A stretch of 64,000 nt of DNA from Lamprobacter modestohalophilus (GCF_016583905.1 NZ_NRRY01000006.1:1-64000); one strand, 5' to 3'; counted from the stretch's first letter, positions 25,509 through 34,534 are shown. A program made the numbers and translations. Notes: generated from the letters alone by a model not told the origin.

Positions 25509-25667
25509 TATCTGCCTTCTATCCCTAACCACGATTGCCATCGAGCGCTGACGTTGCTGCGTTTGAGCGGTTCGCGTAGAGGACGACAAAGCGCATCGCT
25601 CGCGGAATCACTTGCTAGGCAGCGATACTTTGGGCCGTACAGGTGAGACCATTACTTCGGTTTGAGC

Positions 25668-26918
25668 ATGAGCACGTTACCAGATCGTATTTCACTGACT
25701 GCTCAGGTTGACCGCCTGCTGCTAGAGCAGGGCCGGCTGGAGCCGCTGGAGCTGCTCTTAACGCTGGACCTGCTGGCCTATGAGGACTACGAGGCGTGGC
25801 GCAGCGGTGGCCGCGCCGATCTGCAAGGCGCGTTGCTCGCCGACCCGGACGAGGTGGCTGCAGTCCTACAACTGGCTGCCAGCCACGCTAGCGGTCAAGG
25901 CTTGCAGCCTAGCCAGATGGAGTATCGCGGCTGGGGTGGTCATAACAGCCCGCTGAATCTGGGCGCAAACCAGCGCCTGATCCAAGCCTGTGCTGAGGCA
26001 TTCGCTCCCGCGGAGGATCGCCTTCAACTCGACCTATTCCACGATTCGACGGGGCTGCTGATCGAAAATGGCCTCCGCGATGCGCTCGCCGCACGGCGCA
26101 TCGATGACGCACGCGATCGCGTCGGCGAGCTGATGCGCCATGATCCCCGACACGCCAGTCTGCAAGGTTATCTCCGGCTGATACAGGCCGTCGACGACGG
26201 CAGCGATGATGACGACAACGATGCCGTGGAGGCGAATCTAGCGAATCCAGAGAAGCCGCAGCCGTCGGGTACCTTCGATGCCGCCGACCGGCTCGCGCAG
26301 CTCGACGCCTTGGAGTCAACCGCCCGCGATCTTCTCGGCCACCGAGCCCGCGACTTCCTCACCGGGCTCTGGGCTGGGCTCGCGGAAAAGCTCGCTGGCA
26401 TCGATTACAACCCCGCCTCACCACGACTGCACGCCAGCCACGCCTGGCTGCGGGCGGAACGCTGGGACGCGGTCCGGAGCGCCATCGAGCAGGAGCCCAA
26501 CTGGCGCTGGCACCCGGACCTGGTCGTGCTGCATGCCGAGGCCGCCTGGCGTCGTCGTGACCCCATCAGCGCGCGTCAAGACTGGGCCTGGCTCTGCTGG
26601 GAACATCCGCACCATGCGGAACCGCTGCTTGTAGCGGCGACGCTGCCGGATTCCCGTCTGTGCGAGCTCTGGAGCACTTTCGAAGACATGGATACCGCGC
26701 TCGAGGTCGAGGAGTTTCCCGCCTGGCTGCTCCTGCACGATCGCAGTGCAGCCGCCGCCGTACCGCCGGATCGGGCCCCAGATGATGAGCGTGGCGCGCT
26801 TTACAGCGTGCTGCACCGCCTGGTCAGCGGCGAGGGCAACATCGAGCTGCGTCGCCAACTCGACGACATGCACCCCGCTATGTTGCGTCTGTTTCTCGCC
26901 AGTTGTCAGACAGGCTAG
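25668..26918 (+). CDS. Hypothetical protein with helical-repeat character
   Basis: 416 residues, not recognised. There is no signal peptide or membrane segment. It is Leu/Ala-rich and mostly helical, with an N-terminal LTLDLLAYEDYEAWRSGG and an internal acidic stretch (DDGSDDDDNDAVE, about 176-188). The later part, HASHAWLRAERWDAVRSAIE then VVLHAEAAWRRRDPISARQD, resembles tetratricopeptide-like helix pairs. Relatives may be labelled only as TPR-like. The ATG at 25668 is preferred over the TTG two codons upstream. Its end overlaps the end of the convergent dsbA-like gene by 41 bases. Confidence 0.65.
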   Translation: MSTLPDRISLTAQVDRLLLEQGRLEPLELLLTLDLLAYEDYEAWRSGGRADLQGALLADPDEVAAVLQLAASHASGQGLQPSQMEYRGWGGHNSPLNLGANQRLIQACAEAFAPAEDRLQLDLFHDSTGLLIENGLRDALAARRIDDARDRVGELMRHDPRHASLQGYLRLIQAVDDGSDDDDNDAVEANLANPEKPQPSGTFDAADRLAQLDALESTARDLLGHRARDFLTGLWAGLAEKLAGIDYNPASPRLHASHAWLRAERWDAVRSAIEQEPNWRWHPDLVVLHAEAAWRRRDPISARQDWAWLCWEHPHHAEPLLVAATLPDSRLCELWSTFEDMDTALEVEEFPAWLLLHDRSAAAAVPPDRAPDDERGALYSVLHRLVSGEGNIELRRQLDDMHPAMLRLFLASCQTG

Positions 26919-27693
26919 CGGTTGACGAGCCAGACGTTGTCAGCCTGAGCCCAGCGCTGACGCGGGTTTGAGCCCCGCTCGGCGGTGGCCGATCGTGAGT
27001 CCATGGCCGGGGATCATGAGGCATGACCGGCGATGACTGGCGCTGACCGCGCCGGCCGCGACGGGATTGAGGAGCCGTTGCGTCTTCGATGAGCGCGCGA
27101 GAGACCTCGATCATTGCCTCCTGAGTGCCCGCGAGCTGTAGGTCGGTACGGTACCTGCCATTGATAATCAGGGCTGGAACGCTGGCGATCTCGAAGCGTT
27201 CGGTTAACGCGATCGCCTGCTGCACCTGATGCTCGACCTCGGGCGAATGGTAGGCCGCCCGAAAGGCGTCGGCATTGATGCCGATCTCGCGTGCAAAGTT
27301 GATTAAGTCGGTTTCGGTCATGATCGGGCGGTGCTCGTCCTGCATGGCCCTGGCGAGGGCCTGATGGAAAGGCTCCAGGGCTCCGAGTGACTCCGCGGCA
27401 TAGTACGCACGGGCATGGGGCTCCCAGCGCGGCGCAACCGCTGGCATCCGGCGAAAGCTCGCTTGCCCATGCGTCTCGTCGATCAAAGGCTTGAGTTGAT
27501 CCTCGAGCTGACCACAGCTTGGGCAGCCGTACCAGAAGACCTGAATCACCTCGACCGCGTTATCAGCGCCCATCGTCTGTGGGTCGCTCAGGGTCGCGTA
27601 ACGCTGGCGTTGATCCTCGGAAGACGCAGTTGGGGCGGCAGTCAGGGCGAAGAACAGGGCCAGCACACGAAAAGGAAGAGGCGAGCGACGCAT
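26878..27693 (-). CDS. DsbA-like thiol:disulfide oxidoreductase
   Basis: 271 residues. The signal peptide (MRRSPLPFRVLALFFALTAA) is followed by a thioredoxin-fold domain with an inserted helical domain. The active site is WYGCPSCGQLEDQL (CPSC; E. coli DsbA has CPHC) and the cis-proline loop is IASVPALIING. It should form disulfides in periplasmic proteins. After about residue 205 there is an unusual tail of 65 residues, Arg/Ser/Pro-rich (RRGRRGQRQSS), which lies partly opposite the neighbouring gene. The start is the ATG at 27693; the longer frame to 27864 is rejected. Confidence 0.85.
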   Translation of the reverse strand: MRRSPLPFRVLALFFALTAAPTASSEDQRQRYATLSDPQTMGADNAVEVIQVFWYGCPSCGQLEDQLKPLIDETHGQASFRRMPAVAPRWEPHARAYYAAESLGALEPFHQALARAMQDEHRPIMTETDLINFAREIGINADAFRAAYHSPEVEHQVQQAIALTERFEIASVPALIINGRYRTDLQLAGTQEAMIEVSRALIEDATAPQSRRGRRGQRQSSPVMPHDPRPWTHDRPPPSGAQTRVSAGLRLTTSGSSTASLSDNWRETDAT

Positions 27694-27809
27694 GGGCACG
27701 ATCCGTCTGTTTCGGGGAACATCGCGCGAGTCTAACGCGGTATCCTGACCCGCTGTTGTGCCGACGCTCCCGTCCGTGCCGGTGCTCTCGTCCCCTGTGA
27801 GCGGTCGAG

Positions 27810-30203
27810 ATGCCGGGATTCCCGTCGAAGAGGCCCTCCGTTCAGATGTCTTACTTTGCGCCATCGATGCGAATCAATCGCCTCCGACCCCACTGGCTGA
27901 TGCCCGTCTCACTGTTGCTTCTGTGGGCGCTGCCAGGACTGGCAGGCCAAGCGTTGATGCTCGCGAAAGAGGCCGAGGTCATGCAGGCGGAGGCGGCTAG
28001 TCCTGAAAAGCACCGAATCCTGGTGCTGAATTCTTACAACTTCGGCTATTCCTGGACCGACAATGAGGTCGAGGCTATCCAGGACTTCTTTGCTGATGAT
28101 CCAAGCGTCATCTTGCAGATGGAGTTCATGGATACGAAAATGACCAATGCGCCTAAGCATTTTTCCAACCTACTCCAGCTCTACCAGCACAAGTATCGTG
28201 ATTCTGACTTCGATGTCATTATCGTGACTGATGATGACGCCTTAGATTTTATCCGCGATCAGGGTGCCTCGCTCTTTCCCGATGTCCCTGTTGTCTTCGC
28301 TGGAATCAATAATTTCGGAAGTGGGCAGATTGCTGGTATGCATGCGGTGACGGGTGTCAATGAGGAGGCGGACTTTATCGCTAACCTAGAGCTCATCACA
28401 AGGCTGCAGCCGGATGTGGAAGACATCTATGTCATCACGGATGAACTGACGGCTGGGCTGATGATCCGGCGAGAGTTCGAGACGGCGGCGGCTGATTTTG
28501 AAGGCCGCCTTCGATTCCATTTTTTGAATGATTTGACCCTCGATGAAGTGCTTGCGAAGGTCGCGACCTTGAAGCCAACCGCGGCTGTGTTCTATCTCAC
28601 CTTCTTCCAAGATGCGACTGGCAAGAGCTTTACCCCCTGGGAGGTGCTGCCGCGGATCTCGAGCAGTTCAGCCGTGCCATTGTATGGTCAGGTCGACTAT
28701 ATGTTGGGCAAGGGGGTGCTTGGCGGCAAGGTCAAGACGTCCTATTACCAAGGTCAGGCGGCTGCGGCATTGGCGTCTCGAATCATCGCGGGAGAGCTTG
28801 CCGAATGTATCCCGATTGTGATGGAAAGTCCGAACATGTATATGTTCGATTACGAGCAGATGCAGCGGTTCGGTATCCCAAAGCGGGCGCTGCCGAAAGA
28901 GAGTATTATTATCAACGAGCCAGAGACCTTTTTTTACCGATATAAAGGTCTTATCGCGATCGTTTCGCTGATCTTTATTGTTCTGTTGGGTTTTATCTTT
29001 ATTCTGCTATTCAATATCCGCACGCGCAAGCGGGCACAAAAAGGTCTGCAGGATATTCTGATTGCGATGTCGTCGGTGCTCGAGCTGGACTCGGCAGCGG
29101 AGATCAAAGAAGAGCTCATCGAGATCATCAATCGCATCATCTTTCTTGATCGCGCGGTCGATCAGGTGCGCTTCTATAACTACTATGGCAAGCTGCGTGA
29201 GTACGATGCGACTAGGCTGATACCCCTTGGCGCTGAGGCGGCGCCAAGCACGCCGCAGCCTGGAGATGAGCTGATTCGAACGGCGATCGAGCAGGGCAGC
29301 AGTATCGTACGCGGCCGCGAATGCGTGGCGTTGTTCAAGACCCAAGGCCTGATAGGAAATGTCGTCTACCTGAAGGGCGATCGCCGCTTTGAGGATATCG
29401 ACCAGGATCTGCTCGAGATCCTAACGAGCAACGTGTCGATGGCGATTGAGACGTTGGAGAAGAGCAAGATGCAGGAGGCGCTCGAGACCGCGCGCAAGAT
29501 CCAGCTCAGTATGCTGCCGCATGCCTTCGAGTCTGTGGCGGAGCCGTTCGGAGTGGATGTCCATGCGATGCTGCTGGCAGCCAAAGAGGTCGGTGGCGAT
29601 CTCTACGATGTCTTCGCGATCGATGATGATCATCTGTGTATCGCCGTCGGCGATGTCGCCGACAAGGGCGTGCCGGCGGCCCTGTTCATGGCAGTGGCAA
29701 AGACCTTGATTCGCGCCAAGGCGGAGCCCGGGTCGACGCCCGAGACCATCCTCAGCAAGGTCAATGCCGAGCTGCTGCGCGACAATGACCAGTGTCTCTT
29801 CGTGACCCTGTTCCTCGCGATCTACCAGCGCAGCACGCGGACGCTGCATTACGCCAACGGCGGCCACAACCCGCCATACTTGATCGCTACCGATGGCACG
29901 CCGAGCGAGCTGCCGCTGCTGCCCGGGGTCGCGCTTGGGGTGGTCGAGGGCGTGGTCTATCGGTCACAGCAGCATCAGTTTGCGCCAGGTGAGGCACTGT
30001 TTGCGTACACGGATGGGGTGACAGAGGCGGTGAATACGGCCGGTGCCATGTATGGAGAGGAGCGTCTGATGCATGTGCTCGCTGGCCTGGGTACGGCGGT
30101 CGCGGCAACCATCGATAGCCGTGTGGTCGACGACGTCGAGCGCTTCTCGCGGGGCGCCGGCCAGGCCGACGACATTACCGTGATGACCCTACGCGTGCAG
30201 TAG
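27810..30203 (+). CDS. Membrane PP2C (SpoIIE-type) phosphatase with periplasmic ABC-binding-protein-like sensor
   Basis: 797 residues. A signal/anchor (about 20-46) leads to a periplasmic domain (about 65-350) of the ABC substrate-binding-like family (HRILVLNSYNFGYSWTD, VIIVTDDDALDFI, VPVVFAGINNF). A membrane helix (about 378-402), a GAF-like or linker region (about 405-550) and a C-terminal RsbU/SpoIIE phosphatase domain follow. The catalytic Asp motifs are intact: AKEVGGDLYDVF, VGDVADKGVPAAL, GGHNPPYL, YTDGVTEA and QADDITVM. It should dephosphorylate a STAS protein when its sensor is engaged. First gene of a five-gene run; the transporter starts nine bases after its stop. Later ATGs (27846, 27867) are possible starts. 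Confidence 0.85.
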   Translation: MPGFPSKRPSVQMSYFAPSMRINRLRPHWLMPVSLLLLWALPGLAGQALMLAKEAEVMQAEAASPEKHRILVLNSYNFGYSWTDNEVEAIQDFFADDPSVILQMEFMDTKMTNAPKHFSNLLQLYQHKYRDSDFDVIIVTDDDALDFIRDQGASLFPDVPVVFAGINNFGSGQIAGMHAVTGVNEEADFIANLELITRLQPDVEDIYVITDELTAGLMIRREFETAAADFEGRLRFHFLNDLTLDEVLAKVATLKPTAAVFYLTFFQDATGKSFTPWEVLPRISSSSAVPLYGQVDYMLGKGVLGGKVKTSYYQGQAAAALASRIIAGELAECIPIVMESPNMYMFDYEQMQRFGIPKRALPKESIIINEPETFFYRYKGLIAIVSLIFIVLLGFIFILLFNIRTRKRAQKGLQDILIAMSSVLELDSAAEIKEELIEIINRIIFLDRAVDQVRFYNYYGKLREYDATRLIPLGAEAAPSTPQPGDELIRTAIEQGSSIVRGRECVALFKTQGLIGNVVYLKGDRRFEDIDQDLLEILTSNVSMAIETLEKSKMQEALETARKIQLSMLPHAFESVAEPFGVDVHAMLLAAKEVGGDLYDVFAIDDDHLCIAVGDVADKGVPAALFMAVAKTLIRAKAEPGSTPETILSKVNAELLRDNDQCLFVTLFLAIYQRSTRTLHYANGGHNPPYLIATDGTPSELPLLPGVALGVVEGVVYRSQQHQFAPGEALFAYTDGVTEAVNTAGAMYGEERLMHVLAGLGTAVAATIDSRVVDDVERFSRGAGQADDITVMTLRVQ

Positions 30204-30211
30204 GGACGGGC

Positions 30212-31609
30212 ATGAAATCACGCTGGGACTGGATTCCGTGGCTGCTGGTGATCCTCACACCAGTGGCGACCTTCTTCCTGATGCAGGCGCAGGGCGTTGG
30301 TTGGCGGATCACGATGTTCACGGCGATTGTGCTCACGGCGCTGCTGATGTGGTTTCTGTCCCTGCTGCCGGATTTCGTGCCGGCGCTGATCGCGATGTTG
30401 TCGTTCCTGATCTTCGGCTTGGCGCCGGAGTCGGTGGTGCTTTCAGGCTTCTCGTCGACCGCCTTCATGCTGACCCTGAGCATCCTCGGGCTGGGCGTGG
30501 TGGTGGTGGAGTCGGGCCTGACGCGGCGCTATACGCTGATGCTGCTGCACCACCTGCCGGCGAATACCTTTGCCCACCAGCTGATGGTGTTCTCGACCGG
30601 ACTCCTGTTCACGCCAACCGTGCCGACCATCGTCGGTCGGGCGGCGATCGTCGGGCCGGTGGTCGAGCATATCGTCCATGGCTGGGATGCGCGGGCGCGG
30701 CGTCACGCCTCGACCATGTTGTACACAACGGGGCTGGATTCGATCCACTTCTTGGCACCCCTGTTCCTGACCGCGGCGCCGGGGAATCTGATGGTGTTCG
30801 CGCTGTTGCCGCCGCAGGATCAGCAAGCCTTCGACTTCCTGTTTTGGTTTTTCGCGGCCTCGTTGACGGGCATCGTGCTGCTCTGGTCGTACCTGTTCTG
30901 CAGCGCGCTGTTCTTCCGCCACGCCTATCGGCATGTCGATATCCGCAAGGCCGATATCGCCCAGGCGCTGGGGGATCTCGGGCCCATGCGTGCGACTGAA
31001 TGGTGGGCGCTGATCGGTGTCATCCTACTCAGCTTAGGCATTGCGACCATCAATTGGCACCACATCGAGGTGCACCTGCTCGCGCTGACGGTGCTCTGCT
31101 TGATGCTGTTCCTGGGCATGCTCTCGCGCAACGACTTTATTGCTAGGATCGATTGGGCATTCTTATTCTTGCTTGGGAGCATGATCGGCATCGTTGCGAC
31201 GATGAATCATCTGGGGATCGACCGCTTCATCATGGGAGAGCTGTCCTGGCTTGGTGTGTACATGCGTCAGGACTTTGGCTTATTTGTCTTGGCACTATCG
31301 GCGGTGTTCCTGCTTGCGCGTCTGTTCATTCCATTGAATCAGGCTATTATCGTCTTTGCCGCGGCGCTGATCCCGATTGCCAGCAATGCGGGCATCTCGC
31401 CCTGGGTGGTTGGCTTCGTGCTCCTGATCCTGGCAGAGACGGCGTTCTTTCCGCATCAGTCGCCCTATATCTTCCTTTTCGATCGGCTCACCAGCGAGGT
31501 TGATCACGATCTTCGACGGGTGCAGTTGTTCCATCTGCTGCTGATCCCCTTCAAGATTACTGCGATCCTGATCGCGATCCCGTTCTGGCACCGTATTGGT
31601 GTGTTATGA
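30212..31609 (+). CDS. DASS/SLC13-type transporter
   Basis: 465 residues with 11-12 hydrophobic segments. The arrangement fits the divalent anion:sodium symporter (SLC13) superfamily: a repeat with FSSTAFMLTLSILGLG, TPTVPTIVGRAAIVGPVVE, then LTAAPGNLMVFALLPP at the place of the substrate motif. The second repeat has LFLLGSMIGIVATMNHLGI. Family substrates are dicarboxylates, sulfate or similar anions; the exact one cannot be told. It sits between two genes carrying the same periplasmic sensor fold and overlaps the next by four bases, so transport and sensing are likely linked. Confidence 0.75.
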   Translation: MKSRWDWIPWLLVILTPVATFFLMQAQGVGWRITMFTAIVLTALLMWFLSLLPDFVPALIAMLSFLIFGLAPESVVLSGFSSTAFMLTLSILGLGVVVVESGLTRRYTLMLLHHLPANTFAHQLMVFSTGLLFTPTVPTIVGRAAIVGPVVEHIVHGWDARARRHASTMLYTTGLDSIHFLAPLFLTAAPGNLMVFALLPPQDQQAFDFLFWFFAASLTGIVLLWSYLFCSALFFRHAYRHVDIRKADIAQALGDLGPMRATEWWALIGVILLSLGIATINWHHIEVHLLALTVLCLMLFLGMLSRNDFIARIDWAFLFLLGSMIGIVATMNHLGIDRFIMGELSWLGVYMRQDFGLFVLALSAVFLLARLFIPLNQAIIVFAAALIPIASNAGISPWVVGFVLLILAETAFFPHQSPYIFLFDRLTSEVDHDLRRVQLFHLLLIPFKITAILIAIPFWHRIGVL

Positions 31610-32673
31610 AGCAGAGTCCCGCGGCGTTGATCCTGAGTCTATTGTTCTTTGTCGGTGTTGCCGCCTTTGCGGTGGTCTTCAATGTGACCAAGCCGCGGGT
31701 GATGATCTTACAAAGTTACGACCCGGAATATGCCTGGACACGTGATATCAATGCCGGTATCCGCCGTGTCTCGGACGGCTGGACCAATTACAGTGTCAAC
31801 TGGCACTACATGAATACCAAACGCTTTTCCGATCCTGACTCGCTGCGCTACGCGGGAATCGTCGCGCGCCGTGCGATCGAGCGTTTCGACCCCAATGTCC
31901 TGATTGCCGTCGATGATCTCGCCCAAGGGCTTGCGGCCAGTTTCTTTGTCGATCATCCGCGCATGGAGATTGTCTTCACTGGCGTGAACGACACGGTCGA
32001 GCCCTATGGCTATGTCGGCGCTGAGAATGTCACTGGCGTTTTTGAACGCAAGCCGCTGCAAGCGGTCAAGGACTTGGTGCTGACCCTTGAGCAGGAGACT
32101 GGGCAGGAGACTGGCGCTGCGGCTGCGCCAGGGCCTGGAATTCATTATCTCATGGACCCCTCGGAATCGATGGCGCGGGATCGCGATCGGGTCGAGGCCT
32201 TTGATTGGTCGCCAGTCCGTTTCGAGGGCACCTTTGTTGCTGCGGATTATCCCTCTTGGCAAGCCTATGTGCGTGCACTGCCCAACCGCAAGGGGCAGTA
32301 TCTGTTGGTTGCCAATTACCGTCAGCTACAGCGCAGCGAGACCACGCCTGAGCCCGTGCCGCCCGATGAGGTGATGCGTTGGACAGAGGCCAACTCGCCC
32401 ATTCCGATCATTGGGGTCAACGTCTTCAATGTCGAGGACGGGGCCGCCCTAGCGGTGGGTGCGTCGCCGTTCGAGCAAGGCGAGGTTGCGGCCAGGTTAG
32501 CTGATCAGCTGCTGCAGCAGGATGTGCGAGGAGGTCAGGTGCCCATCGAGACCCCAGAGTACTACGTCGTCGCCATCAATGAGGCCGCCTTGGCGAAGCG
32601 TGACCTTGATCTGCCGCAGATCTATGAAGCCTTTGCGCGGACCACCTTTACCTACATCGATTCGGGGCAGTAA
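31606..32673 (+). CDS. Membrane-anchored ABC-binding-protein-like sensor protein
   Basis: 355 residues. An uncleaved N-terminal helix (about 7-27) anchors a periplasmic domain homologous to the sensor of the phosphatase two genes upstream: PRVMILQSYDPEYAWTRDI here against HRILVLNSYNFGYSWTDNE there, and MEIVFTGVNDTVEPY against VPVVFAGINNF. No ABC permease or ATPase is present, so it probably binds a ligand for signalling or for the adjacent transporter. It overlaps the transporter stop by ATGA. Confidence 0.78.
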   Translation: MKQSPAALILSLLFFVGVAAFAVVFNVTKPRVMILQSYDPEYAWTRDINAGIRRVSDGWTNYSVNWHYMNTKRFSDPDSLRYAGIVARRAIERFDPNVLIAVDDLAQGLAASFFVDHPRMEIVFTGVNDTVEPYGYVGAENVTGVFERKPLQAVKDLVLTLEQETGQETGAAAAPGPGIHYLMDPSESMARDRDRVEAFDWSPVRFEGTFVAADYPSWQAYVRALPNRKGQYLLVANYRQLQRSETTPEPVPPDEVMRWTEANSPIPIIGVNVFNVEDGAALAVGASPFEQGEVAARLADQLLQQDVRGGQVPIETPEYYVVAINEAALAKRDLDLPQIYEAFARTTFTYIDSGQ

Positions 32674-32686
32674 GGGATAAGAGGAC

Positions 32687-33583
32687 ATGGGCGTGGTAGC
32701 ACTGAGACGTCGATCCATGGACAGCAGTAACGCGCTCACCAGCGCCAACATTCGATTCCATCTGTTCCGCACGCTGGTGCTGCCGATGTTGCCGATGTTG
32801 CCGGACGCGCCGGCGCAACAGGTTCCGCCGCCGGTGGTGATTGGCGCCCATGGCGGCTCGGGGACCCGCGTGCTGCCACGGGCATTGCGGCTGGCGGGGT
32901 TCTGGATGGGGTCTTGGGTCAACCCGAGAACGGAAGATGCGATGTCGACCCGCTTTTTCCTGCAACGCTATTTCGAACAGGCGATGGCGGATGAACCGGC
33001 TCAGCGCGTTGAGCTCGAGCGCCTGTTTCGTGCCCTGATCCGCGGCCACCGTGTCCGCATGCCCGACCCGTCTTCCGCCTGGGGTTGGAAAAACCCGCGT
33101 TCCATGTGGGTCATCCCGTTCCTGGCTCGCCTCTATCCTGGGATGCGATTCATCCACCTGGTGCGCGATGGTCGTGACGTTGCCCTCAGCAAAAATCTGA
33201 ACTTGCTGCGCAAACATGGGACTTGGCTGCTGGGGGAGCAGAGCCCAGAGGCTGACCCCGTCAGGTCACAGCTTCGGCTCTGGGCGCTCGGAAACGCGAT
33301 CGCTGCCCGCGACGGCAAGCGGTTGCTCGGGGACAATTACCTGCATCTCTCGTATGAGGCGCTGTGCTGGGCGCCGCGCGAGACATTGGCGCGGATGTAT
33401 GACCATGTCGGCCAGTCGGTGTCGCGTCCCATGCTCGACCGAGCCCAGCAGCTCGTGGTGCCACCGAGCAGCATCAACGCCTGGCGCAACAGCGAGCACG
33501 AGTGCCTGCACCAGCCGAACCCTGAGATCAGCGCTGTGCTGCGTCGTTTCGGCTACAGCACGGAAGGTGCCGAGTCAGTCTAG
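32687..33583 (+). CDS. Sulfotransferase family protein
   Basis: 298 residues. PAPS-binding motifs are visible: the 5'-phosphosulfate loop VIGAHGGSGTRVLPRAL (about 46-62) and the 3'-phosphate segment FIHLVRDGRDVALSKNLN (about 154-171), with WGWKNPRSMW between. It should transfer sulfate to an unknown acceptor. GAGG just upstream of the ATG at 32687. It lies 13 bases after the sensor gene and 65 before the kinase, inside the signalling cluster, which is an unusual place for a sulfotransferase. Confidence 0.8.
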   Translation: MGVVALRRRSMDSSNALTSANIRFHLFRTLVLPMLPMLPDAPAQQVPPPVVIGAHGGSGTRVLPRALRLAGFWMGSWVNPRTEDAMSTRFFLQRYFEQAMADEPAQRVELERLFRALIRGHRVRMPDPSSAWGWKNPRSMWVIPFLARLYPGMRFIHLVRDGRDVALSKNLNLLRKHGTWLLGEQSPEADPVRSQLRLWALGNAIAARDGKRLLGDNYLHLSYEALCWAPRETLARMYDHVGQSVSRPMLDRAQQLVVPPSSINAWRNSEHECLHQPNPEISAVLRRFGYSTEGAESV

Positions 33584-33648
33584 CCATTGCCATGAGACCA
33601 AGATCGGTTAGTTGGTCAGCCAGCTATCTCGCTCGGTAAACCGGAGGG

Positions 33649-34107
33649 ATGCCCATGAAGTTCAGACTCGATGATCAGGCCGACGCGGTCTCGCGGCTGG
33701 TGGAGCAGATAGAGAGGGCGCTGATGGCGGAGGGCGTGCCGATGCAGGTCATCTATGCGGTCAACCTGTGCGTCGAGGAGTTGGTGCTCAACAGCGTCAA
33801 CCACGGCTATGGTGGCGCGGCCGCAGCCGATGTCGAGGTCGAGGTCGAGGTCGAGGTCGATGTCGATGTCGAGCGACAGCAGCAGCGTTTGATCATCGAC
33901 ATCAGCGATGGCGCCGCGGCCTTCGATCCGACGACCGAGGCTGCTGAGCCAGACACCGACGCCGAGATCGACGAACGCCCGATTGGCGGTCTGGGTATTC
34001 ATCTCGTCAAGCGGCTAACCGACGAGATGAGCTATCGTCGGCTCGATGGACGCAATCACGTCCGTCTGGTCAAGGGGTTCGAGCCAGATGCTGATGCCGA
34101 GGAGTGA
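33649..34107 (+). CDS. GHKL anti-sigma-type serine kinase (RsbW-like ATP-binding protein)
   Basis: 152 residues forming a single HATPase domain. The N-box is NLCVEELVLNSVNHGYGG (Glu and Asn present), the G1 box IIDISDGAAAFDP, and the G2 region PIGGLGIHLVKRLTDEMSY. In partner switching such proteins phosphorylate a STAS antagonist. A Val-Glu/Val-Asp repeat (about 63-74), encoded by GTCGAG/GTCGAT hexamers, sits between N and G1 boxes. The ATG at 33649 follows CCGGAGGG. Convergent with the STAS gene. Confidence 0.83.
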   Translation: MPMKFRLDDQADAVSRLVEQIERALMAEGVPMQVIYAVNLCVEELVLNSVNHGYGGAAAADVEVEVEVEVDVDVERQQQRLIIDISDGAAAFDPTTEAAEPDTDAEIDERPIGGLGIHLVKRLTDEMSYRRLDGRNHVRLVKGFEPDADAEE

Positions 34108-34169
34108 TTGCCATTTGCGCGGTGATTGCGGCAAGTCGTTTGGCGTTATGCGGCTTGGGACCGGTGCTG

Positions 34170-34203
34170 TTTGCGGTGAGCGGGCTTTTGCGGTGAGCGG
34201 GCT
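34170..34203. repeat. Perfect tandem duplication of 17 bases
   Basis: TTTGCGGTGAGCGGGCT occurs twice back to back (34170-34186 and 34187-34203), between the convergent kinase and STAS genes. It runs into the STAS stop codon. It is a recent duplication. Confidence 0.8.
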
Positions 34204-34534
34204 AGAGCATCTGGATGGTCTTATCGATCGTCTTGCCAGCCTTGAACAGGGATAAGAAACCGCACAGGTCCAAGACCTCTCGCACATGAGCGTTGGCGTG
34301 GCACAGACCAACACCACCACCGAGCTTGGCGGTTGCCTTGGCCGCCTTCATCATCACCCGCAAGCCCGCGCTCGAGACATAATCGGTGCCGTCGAAGTCG
34401 AAGACGATCTTTGTTGCGCCGGCTTCGATGCGAGCCGTGAGTTCGCGATCGATCTCTGGCGAGGTGGTGGTGTCGAGACGCTTGCCGGGCTTGACCACCA
34501 GGGCATCGGCTTGTTGATGAAATTCTGCGGCCAC
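34202..34534 (-). CDS. STAS-domain anti-sigma factor antagonist
   Basis: 110 residues, one STAS domain. KIVFDFDGTDYVSSAGLRVM holds the conserved region with the phosphorylatable serine (the SSAG pair near residues 54-55) of RsbV/SpoIIAA proteins. VKPGKRLDTTTSPEIDRELT is the first strand-helix. It is the expected substrate of both the GHKL kinase (phosphorylation) and the PP2C phosphatase (dephosphorylation) of this locus. It is on the opposite strand, 94 bases from the kinase stop. The start is the ATG at 34534. Confidence 0.85.
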   Translation of the reverse strand: MAAEFHQQADALVVKPGKRLDTTTSPEIDRELTARIEAGATKIVFDFDGTDYVSSAGLRVMMKAAKATAKLGGGVGLCHANAHVREVLDLCGFLSLFKAGKTIDKTIQML

